DNA from: CALXXL01 sp964512385
GTDB taxonomy: Bacteria > Verrucomicrobiota > Lentisphaeria > Victivallales > Victivallaceae
Assembly: GCA_964512385.1 (NCBI GenBank)
Contig: CAZEHZ010000115.1
Location: 1-6,965 of the forward strand
DNA: 6,965 nucleotides
Direction: 5' to 3'
In this document: piece by piece, positions 1 to 5,881 of the stretch
Position numbering within the stretch: position 1 is the stretch's first letter
Layout: every line of letters starts with the position of its first letter
Program-made: the position numbers and the translations under genes
Notes under the pieces: model-generated
The model's database searches: none
What the model saw: only the letters and a program-made list of their open reading frames with translations
Told to the model about the DNA's origin: nothing

Positions 1-60
1 CCTCCTGAAAATTATAGTAAAACATTTTAATTATAATCATAAATATAGCATGTAAGTAAG
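1..60 (-). promoter_or_regulatory. Upstream region and possible ribosome binding site of a leftward gene outside the window
   Basis: The first six bases read AGGAGG on the minus strand, a full Shine-Dalgarno sequence, and everything behind it (7-60) is AT-rich with no open frame. This suggests a minus-strand gene starting just left of position 1. A TATAAT hexamer on the minus strand (30-35) could be its -10 box, but I find no convincing -35 at the right distance. The gene itself is not visible, so its identity is unknown. Confidence 0.4.
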
Positions 61-71
61 TTTATTGCAAT

Positions 72-95
72 AAAAAACGCCGCAAAAAACGGCGT
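72..95 (-). terminator. Rho-independent terminator of the 61-codon gene
   Basis: On the minus strand a perfect 6-bp stem (ACGCCG / CGGCGT) closes a 7-nt loop and is followed directly by a run of T (positions 77 down to 72). It lies 56 bases after the stop codon of the leftward small gene at 151-336. It separates that transcript from whatever starts left of the window. On the plus strand the hairpin is not followed by a proper T-run, so the direction is leftward. Confidence 0.75.
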
Positions 96-150
96 CTTGA
101 CAGGTTTTTGAGTTTTTTTTACTTTGGAACGGTAAAAACTCTGCCGGTTT

Positions 151-336
151 TTAATCTTCCAAATCATTCTCGGTTCGCTGGGCAACTACGGCGTCTAAAA
201 CCTCCTGATAGGTAAACGGGGTATCCGGGTGAGTTTCCATATACTCCTCCGCCACATCCGCCGGATAACGGTTTTCGGTTTCACACTTGTCCGTTAAAAT
301 TTCAGTGATTGCCCGTAACAGATTTTCTTGATTCAT
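151..336 (-). CDS. Small acidic hypothetical protein, 61 aa
   Basis: I do not recognise this protein. It is very acidic (16 Asp/Glu against 4 Arg/Lys), has no signal peptide or membrane segment and only one cysteine, so it is probably a small cytoplasmic, largely helical protein. Support for it being real comes from its surroundings: a strong Shine-Dalgarno sequence AAGGAGG sits 6 nt before the ATG, a candidate promoter lies about 50-75 nt upstream, and a clean rho-independent terminator follows the stop. It appears to be a monocistronic transcript, divergent from the PBP-like/FtsW pair. The lack of any motif prevents a functional call. A small regulatory or adaptor protein is possible, but nothing in the sequence shows it. 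Confidence 0.8.
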   Translation of the reverse strand: MNQENLLRAITEILTDKCETENRYPADVAEEYMETHPDTPFTYQEVLDAVVAQRTENDLED

Positions 337-381
337 AGCACGCCTCCTTGATATTGGGGTTAAGACTATTGTTTCGTCTGC

Positions 382-410
382 ATAATGATTAAGATAACCG
401 GTCTTGGCAA
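382..410 (-). promoter_or_regulatory. Candidate sigma-70-type promoter for the small acidic gene
   Basis: On the minus strand a -35-like TTGCCA (410-405, 5 of 6 to consensus) is separated by 17 nt from a -10-like CATTAT (387-382, 4 of 6). Transcription would start near 375, giving a leader of about 40 nt before the ATG at 336. The spacing is ideal but the -10 is imperfect, so this is a moderate call. Confidence 0.4.
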
Positions 411-472
411 TAGAACAAGTGGGAAAAGCTGATTTTATTTAAAATATTTTAATCTTTTTTGCTGAACTGCTC

Positions 473-497
473 CGCAAAAAACTTGCGTTTTTTTTTT
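473..497 (+). terminator. Terminator-like hairpin ahead of the PBP-like/FtsW pair
   Basis: The plus strand reads CGCAA, a 5-nt loop, TTGCG, then ten consecutive T. This is the form of a short intrinsic terminator pointing rightward. No rightward gene lies upstream of it in the spacer, so it either ends a short untranslated RNA starting in 361-470 or acts as an attenuator in the leader of the gene that starts 60 bases further on. The stem is only 5 bp and termination may be partial. Confidence 0.5.
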
Positions 498-546
498 AAC
501 AGGCTATTGTTTAGTATTAGATATATCAAAATTCGTGAGCTCTAAT

Positions 547-552
547 AAGGAG
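547..552 (+). promoter_or_regulatory. Ribosome binding site that decides the start of the PBP-like gene
   Basis: AAGGAG lies inside the longest open frame, which would begin at a GTG at 535 with no Shine-Dalgarno sequence in front of it. The motif is 3 nt before the in-frame ATG at 556 and 6 nt before the in-frame GTG at 559. Translation most likely starts at one of these two, so seven or eight residues of the longest frame are untranslated. Confidence 0.6.
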
Positions 553-555
553 TCT

Positions 556-1287
556 ATGGTGATTGAGATTAACAATAAAGTGAAAAAACGCATCAGAACG
601 GCATTGATTATTTTTGCGATTTGGCTGATCGCCGTGCTGGTGATGCTGTTTAATATTGCCGTGTTTAACCGGGACGGTTATATCGAAAAAGGCGACAATA
701 TTGCGGTGCGGCAATTTTTTATTCATCCGCAGCGCGGAGCAATTTTAGACTGCAACTATGTGCCGCTGGCATGGTCGGTGGTGTATTATGACTTGGCGGC
801 GGACGCCCATATCGCTGAACAGCCGGAGATGCTGGCGCAGGTGAGCGGCAAACTGGGGCCGATACTGCCCGGCGTAAGTACCGCTTTTGTTAATGACGAG
901 GCTAAAAACGGCAAGTTTACGGTGTTCAGCGATTTGAACCCGGAACAGGCGGAAAAATTAGCCCGTGAGATTCTGCCGGAGTTTTCCGTGTTGTCCATCG
1001 TACCCAGAGTCGAGCGTGCCGTGTATGATAATCCGGGCGTGCGTAACTTTATCGGCACGGTGGAAAATAAAGAGAATTGCCTTGCCGGGGTTTCCGGAGC
1101 CGAGGATACTTATGAAAAAACACTCAGCGGTGTGGCCACCATATATGAAATTATGGTGGATAAACACGGCCGGGAAATTATGGACAGTTATCGTGAATTA
1201 CAACCTGGAGTGGCCGGAGCAGATGTGATTTTACCGATTTCAATTAACGATATTATTGCCGCTGATTCCGGCAGAGCAACGCAATAG
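556..1287 (+). CDS. Class B PBP-like membrane protein lacking the transpeptidase domain
   Basis: This 243-aa protein (from ATG 556) has the architecture of the front half of FtsI/PBP2-type proteins. It has a short basic cytoplasmic tail (about 1-14), one membrane anchor (about 15-37), then an extracytoplasmic region with the family signatures: HPQRGAILD near residues 57-65, and toward the C-terminus an IGTVENKE...GVSGAEDTYEKTLSG segment and HGREIMDS...GADVILPISIN, equivalent to the junction into the catalytic domain. There it stops. No SxxK, SxN or KTG motif follows, and the next gene begins 19 nt later, so the transpeptidase domain is absent and not merely frameshifted. In known bPBP-SEDS pairs the pedestal region contacts and activates the SEDS glycosyltransferase, and the partner gene here is FtsW-like. 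A role as polymerase activator or divisome scaffold is inferred. Loss by deletion is the alternative. The longest frame would start at GTG 535. Confidence 0.82.
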   Translation: MVIEINNKVKKRIRTALIIFAIWLIAVLVMLFNIAVFNRDGYIEKGDNIAVRQFFIHPQRGAILDCNYVPLAWSVVYYDLAADAHIAEQPEMLAQVSGKLGPILPGVSTAFVNDEAKNGKFTVFSDLNPEQAEKLAREILPEFSVLSIVPRVERAVYDNPGVRNFIGTVENKENCLAGVSGAEDTYEKTLSGVATIYEIMVDKHGREIMDSYRELQPGVAGADVILPISINDIIAADSGRATQ

Positions 1288-1306
1288 AAACAGGAGGCGG
1301 AACGGT

Positions 1307-2437
1307 ATGAATAATGGAGTCGTCTCCGGAAAATTGAACGAAATTCACCTGCCGGATGAGCAGATGTGGGTCCGGCAGTCCATGGCTTGGGCGGTGGTTA
1401 TTTTATGTGCGTTGCTGGGAATGTGGGGATGTCTGGCAATTTACAGCACGCAAATTGCCGCCTTGCAGGATTGGGGATTTTTAGGGCGGCAGGTGGTTTA
1501 TCTGCTGATCGGTCTGCCGGTGCTGCTGGCGGCGTGGAGCGTGCCGTTTGAAAAATACGAAAAATATGGCTGGGTGCTGGGCGGTCTGGCGCTGATCGGC
1601 GTAATTGGAGTATTGTTTTTCGGGCGGCGGATTAACGGCATGGCGGGGTGGTTTGAACCATTGCCCGGCGTGGGCGTACAGCCGTCTGAACTGGCCAAAC
1701 CGTTTTATCTGCTGATGCTGTATCTGGTGTGGAAGAATATGCGTCGTTATGGCGACGGCTATGCGTTGTTTGCCTTGTGTTGTACGGCGCTGGCGTTTGT
1801 AATTCCGGTGGCGGAAGAGCCGGACTTGGGCAGTGCGGCGATATTTTTAGGTTCATTAGTGATATTTGTGTTCTTAAGCGGTTGCGCAATATGGAAATTG
1901 CTGTTGTCGGCGGGGATATGTGCGTTGCTGGCAACTCCGGCGGTGCTGATGCGCTGGAATTTGGTGGTTCAGCGGTTTATGGCCGTGTTCAATACGGCGG
2001 CGGATCCCAACGGCGGCGGCTGGCATGTTCAGCAGTTTCAGCTGGCCATCGCCCGCGGCGGCTGGACCGGGTCCAAATTAGGCAACACCGTGTGGACGGA
2101 GAACTATCTGCCGTTGGCGCATAACGACTCAATTTTTGCCGCCATGGCCGAAACTCTCGGCTTTTTCGGTACTCTGCCGTTATTGATAATGCTGGCGGCG
2201 CTGGTGGTTATTTTAATCAAATTGGCACTGTTAAACAGCGATGCGTCGCGAGCCGGGTTTGTGGCGTCGGCGGCGTTTATGATTGCATTGCAGGCATTGT
2301 TTCATATCAGTGTAAATGCCACGTTGCTGCCGCCGTCCGGTTTAACCTTGCCGTTAATCAGTTCCGGCGGGAGTTCTTTAATCAGCACTATGTTGTTGGT
2401 GGGGATGGCTTTAAGTGCATCTAAATGCAAGTCTTAA
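1307..2437 (+). CDS. ftsW: SEDS-family peptidoglycan glycosyltransferase, FtsW/RodA type
   Basis: This 376-aa polytopic membrane protein belongs to the SEDS family, which polymerises lipid II into glycan strands at the division site (FtsW) or along the cell wall (RodA). Visible family motifs are VQPSELAKP after the second helix pair, EPDLGS (usually QPDxGT), and the loop PLAHNDSIFAAMAETLGFFG, whose Asp274 aligns with the extracellular-loop aspartate essential in RodA. Near the C-terminus come LPLISSGGSS and a final helix. Length is normal for the family. The start is set by AGGAGG (1292-1297) 9 nt before ATG 1307; the frame is open from a TTG at 1256, which would overlap the previous gene and has no Shine-Dalgarno sequence. 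It follows the PBP-like gene by 19 nt, forming a polymerase and cognate-partner pair. FtsW rather than RodA is a guess, as no other division or elongation genes are in view. Confidence 0.9.
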   Translation: MNNGVVSGKLNEIHLPDEQMWVRQSMAWAVVILCALLGMWGCLAIYSTQIAALQDWGFLGRQVVYLLIGLPVLLAAWSVPFEKYEKYGWVLGGLALIGVIGVLFFGRRINGMAGWFEPLPGVGVQPSELAKPFYLLMLYLVWKNMRRYGDGYALFALCCTALAFVIPVAEEPDLGSAAIFLGSLVIFVFLSGCAIWKLLLSAGICALLATPAVLMRWNLVVQRFMAVFNTAADPNGGGWHVQQFQLAIARGGWTGSKLGNTVWTENYLPLAHNDSIFAAMAETLGFFGTLPLLIMLAALVVILIKLALLNSDASRAGFVASAAFMIALQALFHISVNATLLPPSGLTLPLISSGGSSLISTMLLVGMALSASKCKS

Positions 2438-2536
2438 TTGACTGCGGAACGGGCTTTAAATATTAAAAAACATCACTCAACGGCGGTGTTCGGCAGACGG
2501 ATGGTATTTTTTTACTATAAATTGAACGTACTAAAC

Positions 2537-2564
2537 TTGAAAAAACATTAAATGAAAGTATGTT
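2537..2564 (+). promoter_or_regulatory. Weak candidate promoter in the spacer before the corA unit
   Basis: TTGAAA (2537-2542, 5 of 6 to the -35 consensus) is followed after 16 nt by TATGTT (2559-2564, 4 of 6 to the -10 consensus). It could drive either a transcript across the spacer or the corA-ugd-GNAT unit with a leader of roughly 410 nt. AT-rich DNA produces such matches easily. Confidence 0.25.
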
Positions 2565-2934
2565 AATTAGCGAAGGTTGTTGTTGCTTTACGGCACAGCA
2601 GGTGTTTTTTATGCAAAAAAAAGTAAAGGAAATGGTATGAGTACGGAAACTTTATCGTTGGCTCAAGATAGCGAACCTCCGTCTAGTCGAGCGAGTATGG
2701 CCGTTCCGCCGTCCTTTACTGCCGGGCTTAGCTGGTGCTGAAACATTTAGCAACCGGCGCAGTTTTGGAAATGCAGTGTATGGAACGCGGGTCGGCCGTA
2801 GGACCGGATTGACGTAAAAATGCTATTGCTGTTACCGGATTTTATGACAGGTGTGGATGAAACCTGATGCGGCGGCAGTTAAAATGCATGATTTGAAGGT
2901 GCAATCACGGCGGATTTTTATTTAAGAAAAGATC

Positions 2935-2959
2935 AAAATGCCCGTAAAGGTCATTTTTT
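2935..2959 (+). terminator. Hairpin with T-run directly before the corA ribosome binding site
   Basis: AAAATG (2935-2940) pairs with CATTTT (2952-2957), with two more C-G pairs inside after one mismatch and a GTAAA loop; T residues continue to 2959. It is a weak intrinsic terminator or an attenuator, 24 nt before the corA start codon. It may end transcripts of the spacer region or tune readthrough into corA. The stem is mostly A-T, so confidence is low. Confidence 0.35.
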
Positions 2960-2983
2960 CACCTGAAGAATGAGGTCGAAAAC

Positions 2984-3913
2984 ATGATTCAAATGTTTCA
3001 TAAGGCCAGCTATAATTTGCGTGAAATCGCAGAGCTGGAAAATGGTTGCTGGATAAATATAACCGCCCCGACTCCGGCCGAGGTGGATGATATTTCACGT
3101 CGGCTCAATATTCCGCAGACAATGTTGACCGACCCGTTGGACGAAGATGAGCGTGCCCGTATCGAGATTGAAGACGATACGCTTTTAATCTTGCTGCGTG
3201 TGCCGTATTTTACCAGCGATGCCGATGTGCCGTTCCGCACCGCACCGTTGGGAATAATTTATACTGGAAATTATGTGATTACCGTAGCCAGCCGAAATGC
3301 TACGATTATGAACGATTTTTCCAATGGTCTGGTGCGTAATTTTGTTACCTCCAACCGTGAGCGGTTTGTGTTTCAGATTCTGAATCGCGCCGCTTTATTG
3401 TACTTGAATTATTTGAAGGAAATCAATATCAGAACCGAGAATATTGAGCGTGAATTGCAGAATGCGGTTAGCAATCACAAGTTGATAAATATGCAGTTGC
3501 TGGGTAAAAGTTTGGTTTACTTTACCACCAGTTTAAAGGCAAATGAGATTATGATTGGGCGATTGTCCAACATTAAGCAGTTTAAGGTGTCGGTGGACGA
3601 TGAGGAAATGTTTACCGACGTTATCGTTGAGTATCGGCAGGCACTGGAAATGGCAACGATTTATAACAATATTTTAAATGGTACTATGGACGCATTCGCA
3701 TCAATTATCTCCAATAATTTGAACGTGGTTATGCGTACATTAACCTATATAAGCGTGGTTTTAATGGTGCCGACGCTGATTACCAGCATGTACGGCATGA
3801 ATGTGTCATTGCCTTTTGGCGAAAACCGGTATGGATTTTATATCGTAATGGGGGCGGCGGTAGTGATTTCCATGCTGGTCTGGGCGGCGATTCGACGGCG
3901 GAGATTATTTTAA
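2984..3913 (+). CDS. corA: CorA-family divalent metal ion (Mg2+/Co2+) channel
   Basis: The protein has 309 aa, normal for the CorA family of homopentameric inner-membrane channels for Mg2+ (also Co2+ or Ni2+ in some members). It has a large soluble N-terminal domain (about 1-250) with long helices rich in charged residues, for example the stretch around NIRTENIERELQNAVSNHK. Two C-terminal membrane segments follow (about 252-270 and 284-303), separated by the family signature YGMN at 270-273, the selectivity-filter motif. The tail IRRRRLF is basic, as expected on the cytoplasmic side. GAGGT (2972-2976) lies 7 nt before the ATG; a second in-frame ATG at codon 4 is less well placed. The gene is 31 nt upstream of ugd and probably co-transcribed with it. 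The transported metal cannot be told from the sequence. Confidence 0.92.
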   Translation: MIQMFHKASYNLREIAELENGCWINITAPTPAEVDDISRRLNIPQTMLTDPLDEDERARIEIEDDTLLILLRVPYFTSDADVPFRTAPLGIIYTGNYVITVASRNATIMNDFSNGLVRNFVTSNRERFVFQILNRAALLYLNYLKEINIRTENIERELQNAVSNHKLINMQLLGKSLVYFTTSLKANEIMIGRLSNIKQFKVSVDDEEMFTDVIVEYRQALEMATIYNNILNGTMDAFASIISNNLNVVMRTLTYISVVLMVPTLITSMYGMNVSLPFGENRYGFYIVMGAAVVISMLVWAAIRRRRLF

Positions 3914-3944
3914 TTTTTAAATATACTATGGGAAGTTTTAACGC

Positions 3945-5315
3945 ATGAAAAAGCATATTCTGTGCATTGGCGCCGGTTATGTGGGCGGCCCCACAATGGC
4001 GGTTATTGCCGATCGTTGTAAGGATTATATCGTTACAGTGGTGGATATCAACCAGGCACGTATTGACGCTTGGAATTCGGACAATCTGCCAATTTACGAA
4101 CCCGGTTTGGATGAAGTGGTCAAGCGGTGCCGGGGGCGGAATTTGTTCTACTCCACCAATGTGGAAAAAGGCATTAAAGAGGCCGATATTATTTTTGTCA
4201 GCGTTAATACCCCCACTAAAACTTTTGGGACCGGCGCTGGAAAAGCGGCCGATTTGCAGTATTTGGAAAAAACTGCCCGCAATATCGTGGAATTTGCCGA
4301 CCGGGATAAAATTGTGGTGGAAAAATCTACGTTACCGGTGAGAACCGCTCAGGCAATGAGCCGGATTTTACAGTCCAATACCAAAGGTTTGAATTTTCCG
4401 GTGGTGTCAAATCCGGAATTTTTGGCGGAAGGTACGGCGATTGCCGATTTGGAAAACCCCGATCGGGTGTTGATCGGCGGGCTGGAAACGCCGGAAGGCA
4501 AGGCCGCCGTGGCCGCCGTGGCGGATATCTACGCTAATTGGGTGTCTCGTGAAAATATCCTCACCACTAATTTGTGGAGCAGTGAGTTGACCAAACTGGT
4601 GTCCAACGCTTTGCTGGCGCAGCGTATTTCCTCCATAAACAGTATTTCGGCATTGTGCGAAAAGACCGAGGCGAACGTTTATGAAGTGGCGGCGGCGGCG
4701 GGTAAAGATACTCGAATCGGCAGTAAATTTCTTAAGGCCAGCATCGGTTTTGGCGGCTCCTGCTTTAAGAAAGATATTCTGAATCTGGTGTATTTGTGCG
4801 AATATTACGGCCTGCCGGAAGTGGCCGCCTATTGGGAGCAGGTGGTTAAGATGAATAATTTTCAGGCAAAGCGTTTTGTTAAAAACATGCTGGGCAATAT
4901 GTTCAATACGGTTACCGGCAAAAAAATCGCTATTTTCGGCTTTGCGTTTAAGGCGGATACCGGCGATACCAGAGAGTCGCCGGCGTGCGAAGTTTGTCTG
5001 CAATTACTGCAGGAACACGCTAAGTTGGCGATTCACGACCCGAAGGCGCTGGATAATGCCAAGCTGGATTTGGCCGAAGTTGCCGGTGATATTGAGTATG
5101 TGGAGGACCCGTATGAGGCCGCTAAAGGTTCACATGCCATTGCGGTAATGACGGAGTGGAAACAGTTCTCGGCACTGGATTATAAGAAGATTTTTGATTC
5201 AATGGAAAAACCGGCGTTTATTTTTGACGGCCGCAATATTTTAGACCATCAAGCGTTGTATGAAATGGGATTTAACGTATTCGCGATTGGCAAGAAAAGC
5301 CTGGTGCATTTTTAA
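3945..5315 (+). CDS. ugd: UDP-glucose 6-dehydrogenase, eukaryote-like type
   Basis: This cytoplasmic enzyme oxidises UDP-glucose twice with NAD+ to UDP-glucuronate, a precursor of capsule, exopolysaccharide and other glycans. The 456-aa protein has the Rossmann motif GAGYVGG (9-15), NTPTKT in the N-terminal domain, EKSTLPVR, SNPEFLAEGTAI, and the catalytic block GFGGSCFKKD with the nucleophile at Cys273. The C-terminal UDP-binding domain contains GFAFKADTGDTRESP and FIFDGRN. Compared from memory with animal UGDH, it matches in unusually long runs (for example LAQRISSINSISALCE) and uses animal signatures such as GGPT, NTPTKT and GDTRES, unlike the shorter bacterial Ugd/TuaD type. A weak Shine-Dalgarno sequence, GGGAAG (3930-3935), precedes ATG 3945 by 9 nt. 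The GNAT gene starts 3 nt after its stop. All visible catalytic features are intact, so it should be active. Confidence 0.96.
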   Translation: MKKHILCIGAGYVGGPTMAVIADRCKDYIVTVVDINQARIDAWNSDNLPIYEPGLDEVVKRCRGRNLFYSTNVEKGIKEADIIFVSVNTPTKTFGTGAGKAADLQYLEKTARNIVEFADRDKIVVEKSTLPVRTAQAMSRILQSNTKGLNFPVVSNPEFLAEGTAIADLENPDRVLIGGLETPEGKAAVAAVADIYANWVSRENILTTNLWSSELTKLVSNALLAQRISSINSISALCEKTEANVYEVAAAAGKDTRIGSKFLKASIGFGGSCFKKDILNLVYLCEYYGLPEVAAYWEQVVKMNNFQAKRFVKNMLGNMFNTVTGKKIAIFGFAFKADTGDTRESPACEVCLQLLQEHAKLAIHDPKALDNAKLDLAEVAGDIEYVEDPYEAAKGSHAIAVMTEWKQFSALDYKKIFDSMEKPAFIFDGRNILDHQALYEMGFNVFAIGKKSLVHF

Positions 5316-5318
5316 GCT

Positions 5319-5867
5319 ATGACGGATAAGACCGTACAGATTCTGCCGCTTGCCGGCAATGATTTAGGCCGTGTGCTGGAAATTCAGCGTACGGCCTATC
5401 ATGCTATTGTGCCGGAAGCGGACGAGGTTATGGTGCGGAAGTTTGAGCTATGCCCGAATGGTTGTTTTGCGGCTTGGAAAAATGGGCGGATATGGGGATA
5501 TATTTTAAGTCATCCGTGGACGTTGGCGGAATTTCCGGTGCTGGACACTTATATTGAGGCCTTGCCGGATAAAGCTGATTCATGGTATATTCATGATTTG
5601 GCTATGCTTAAAGATTTGCATGGCTGTGGAGCGGGGCGACTGCTGGTGGAACGGGTTTTAGCAGAAGCTGAACAGAGTGGATTTTTATTGTCTCATTTAG
5701 TCTCAATTCAGGATACGAAAAAATTCTGGGAGAAAAACGGCTATAAAACCGCCGACTGCCGAAGACCGGAAAAATTACGGCATTACGGCGAATCGGCCTG
5801 TTATATGGTGCGGAATAATACTTGCGGAAAATTGTCAGATAATAAATCAGCTGACAATATCAACTGA
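5319..5867 (+). CDS. GNAT-family N-acetyltransferase
   Basis: This 182-aa protein has the GNAT fold signature: a beta strand WYIHDLAML (89-97) running into the acetyl-CoA pyrophosphate loop LHGCGAGRLLVE (about 100-111; the R/Q-x-x-G-x-G motif has His101 at its first position). Near residues 138-146 is FWEKNGYK, matching the motif B region. The substrate is unknown; the family acetylates amines on small molecules, proteins or peptides. The gene begins 3 nt after the ugd stop and has no good Shine-Dalgarno sequence of its own, so translation is probably coupled to ugd. This suggests, without proving, a role linked to nucleotide-sugar or polysaccharide metabolism. The last 15 or so residues (NNTCGKLSDNKSADNIN region) look like an unstructured extension and are encoded by an inverted-repeat structure, so the tail may be a by-product of that structure. 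Confidence 0.85.
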   Translation: MTDKTVQILPLAGNDLGRVLEIQRTAYHAIVPEADEVMVRKFELCPNGCFAAWKNGRIWGYILSHPWTLAEFPVLDTYIEALPDKADSWYIHDLAMLKDLHGCGAGRLLVERVLAEAEQSGFLLSHLVSIQDTKKFWEKNGYKTADCRRPEKLRHYGESACYMVRNNTCGKLSDNKSADNIN

Positions 5868-5871
5868 TTTA
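5831..5871. repeat. Two interlocking perfect 8-bp inverted repeats (H-type pseudoknot topology)
   Basis: ATTGTCAG (5831-5838) is the exact complement of CTGACAAT (5851-5858), and TAAATCAG (5843-5850) is the exact complement of CTGATTTA (5864-5871). The arms are interleaved A-B-A'-B' with 4, 0 and 5 nt between them, so an RNA could form either hairpin alone or both as a compact pseudoknot. The same pattern reads on the minus strand, where it is followed by TTT. It covers the GNAT stop codon and lies between two convergent genes whose stops are only 14 nt apart. A shared bidirectional terminator or RNA-stabilising 3' end is the likeliest role; a dimeric protein-binding site is an alternative. 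Confidence 0.6.
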
Positions 5872-5881
5872 TATGTTGGTG

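Larger units (their letters stand above)
2438..2983. other. 546-bp spacer with no intact gene; possible decayed coding sequence
   Basis: No frame on either strand carries a normal-length gene. On the plus strand, short coding-like stretches follow each other in different frames with small overlaps: 2521-2640 (39 codons, no start near its beginning), 2637-2741 (ATG, 34 codons), 2732-2812 and 2811-2865 (contains MLLLLPDFMTGVDE). Shifting frames between abutting open stretches would fit a gene broken by several indels, but chance is also possible and I do not recognise the protein. The best open stretch I saw on the minus strand is about 43 codons, with no start signals. A structured RNA cannot be excluded. 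I looked for an M-box Mg2+ riboswitch because a CorA gene follows, and did not find its conserved core. Confidence 0.3.

Noticed and set aside
385..432. 15-codon ORF (MIKITGLGNRTSGKS) as a leader peptide before the hairpin at 473-497
   Set aside because: It has no Shine-Dalgarno sequence and no run of a single regulatory amino acid, and it overlaps the -10 of the leftward promoter candidate. Chance is the simpler explanation.
535..555. GTG at 535 as start of the PBP-like gene
   Set aside because: Nothing like a ribosome binding site precedes it, while AAGGAG lies downstream of it and serves the in-frame ATG 556 or GTG 559.
1256..1306. TTG start of the FtsW-like gene overlapping the PBP-like gene
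   Set aside because: The added residues are Arg/Asn-rich with no family match, and AGGAGG at 1292-1297 clearly points to ATG 1307.
1240..1310. A frameshift that splits a full-length PBP
   Set aside because: None of the downstream frames encodes transpeptidase motifs (SxxK, SxN, KTG); the DNA after 1307 encodes the FtsW-like protein. The domain is absent, not shifted.
2500..2983. M-box (Mg2+) or other known metal riboswitch before corA
   Set aside because: The conserved GGTGAGGCTCCT-like start and the GTGCTAAAGCTC-like end of the M-box are missing, and I see no other known metal-riboswitch core.
4407..5003. 198-codon minus-strand frame inside ugd
   Set aside because: It is a shadow of the well-supported ugd frame; its sequence is rich in His, Arg and Gln as expected for an antisense reading and it matches no family.
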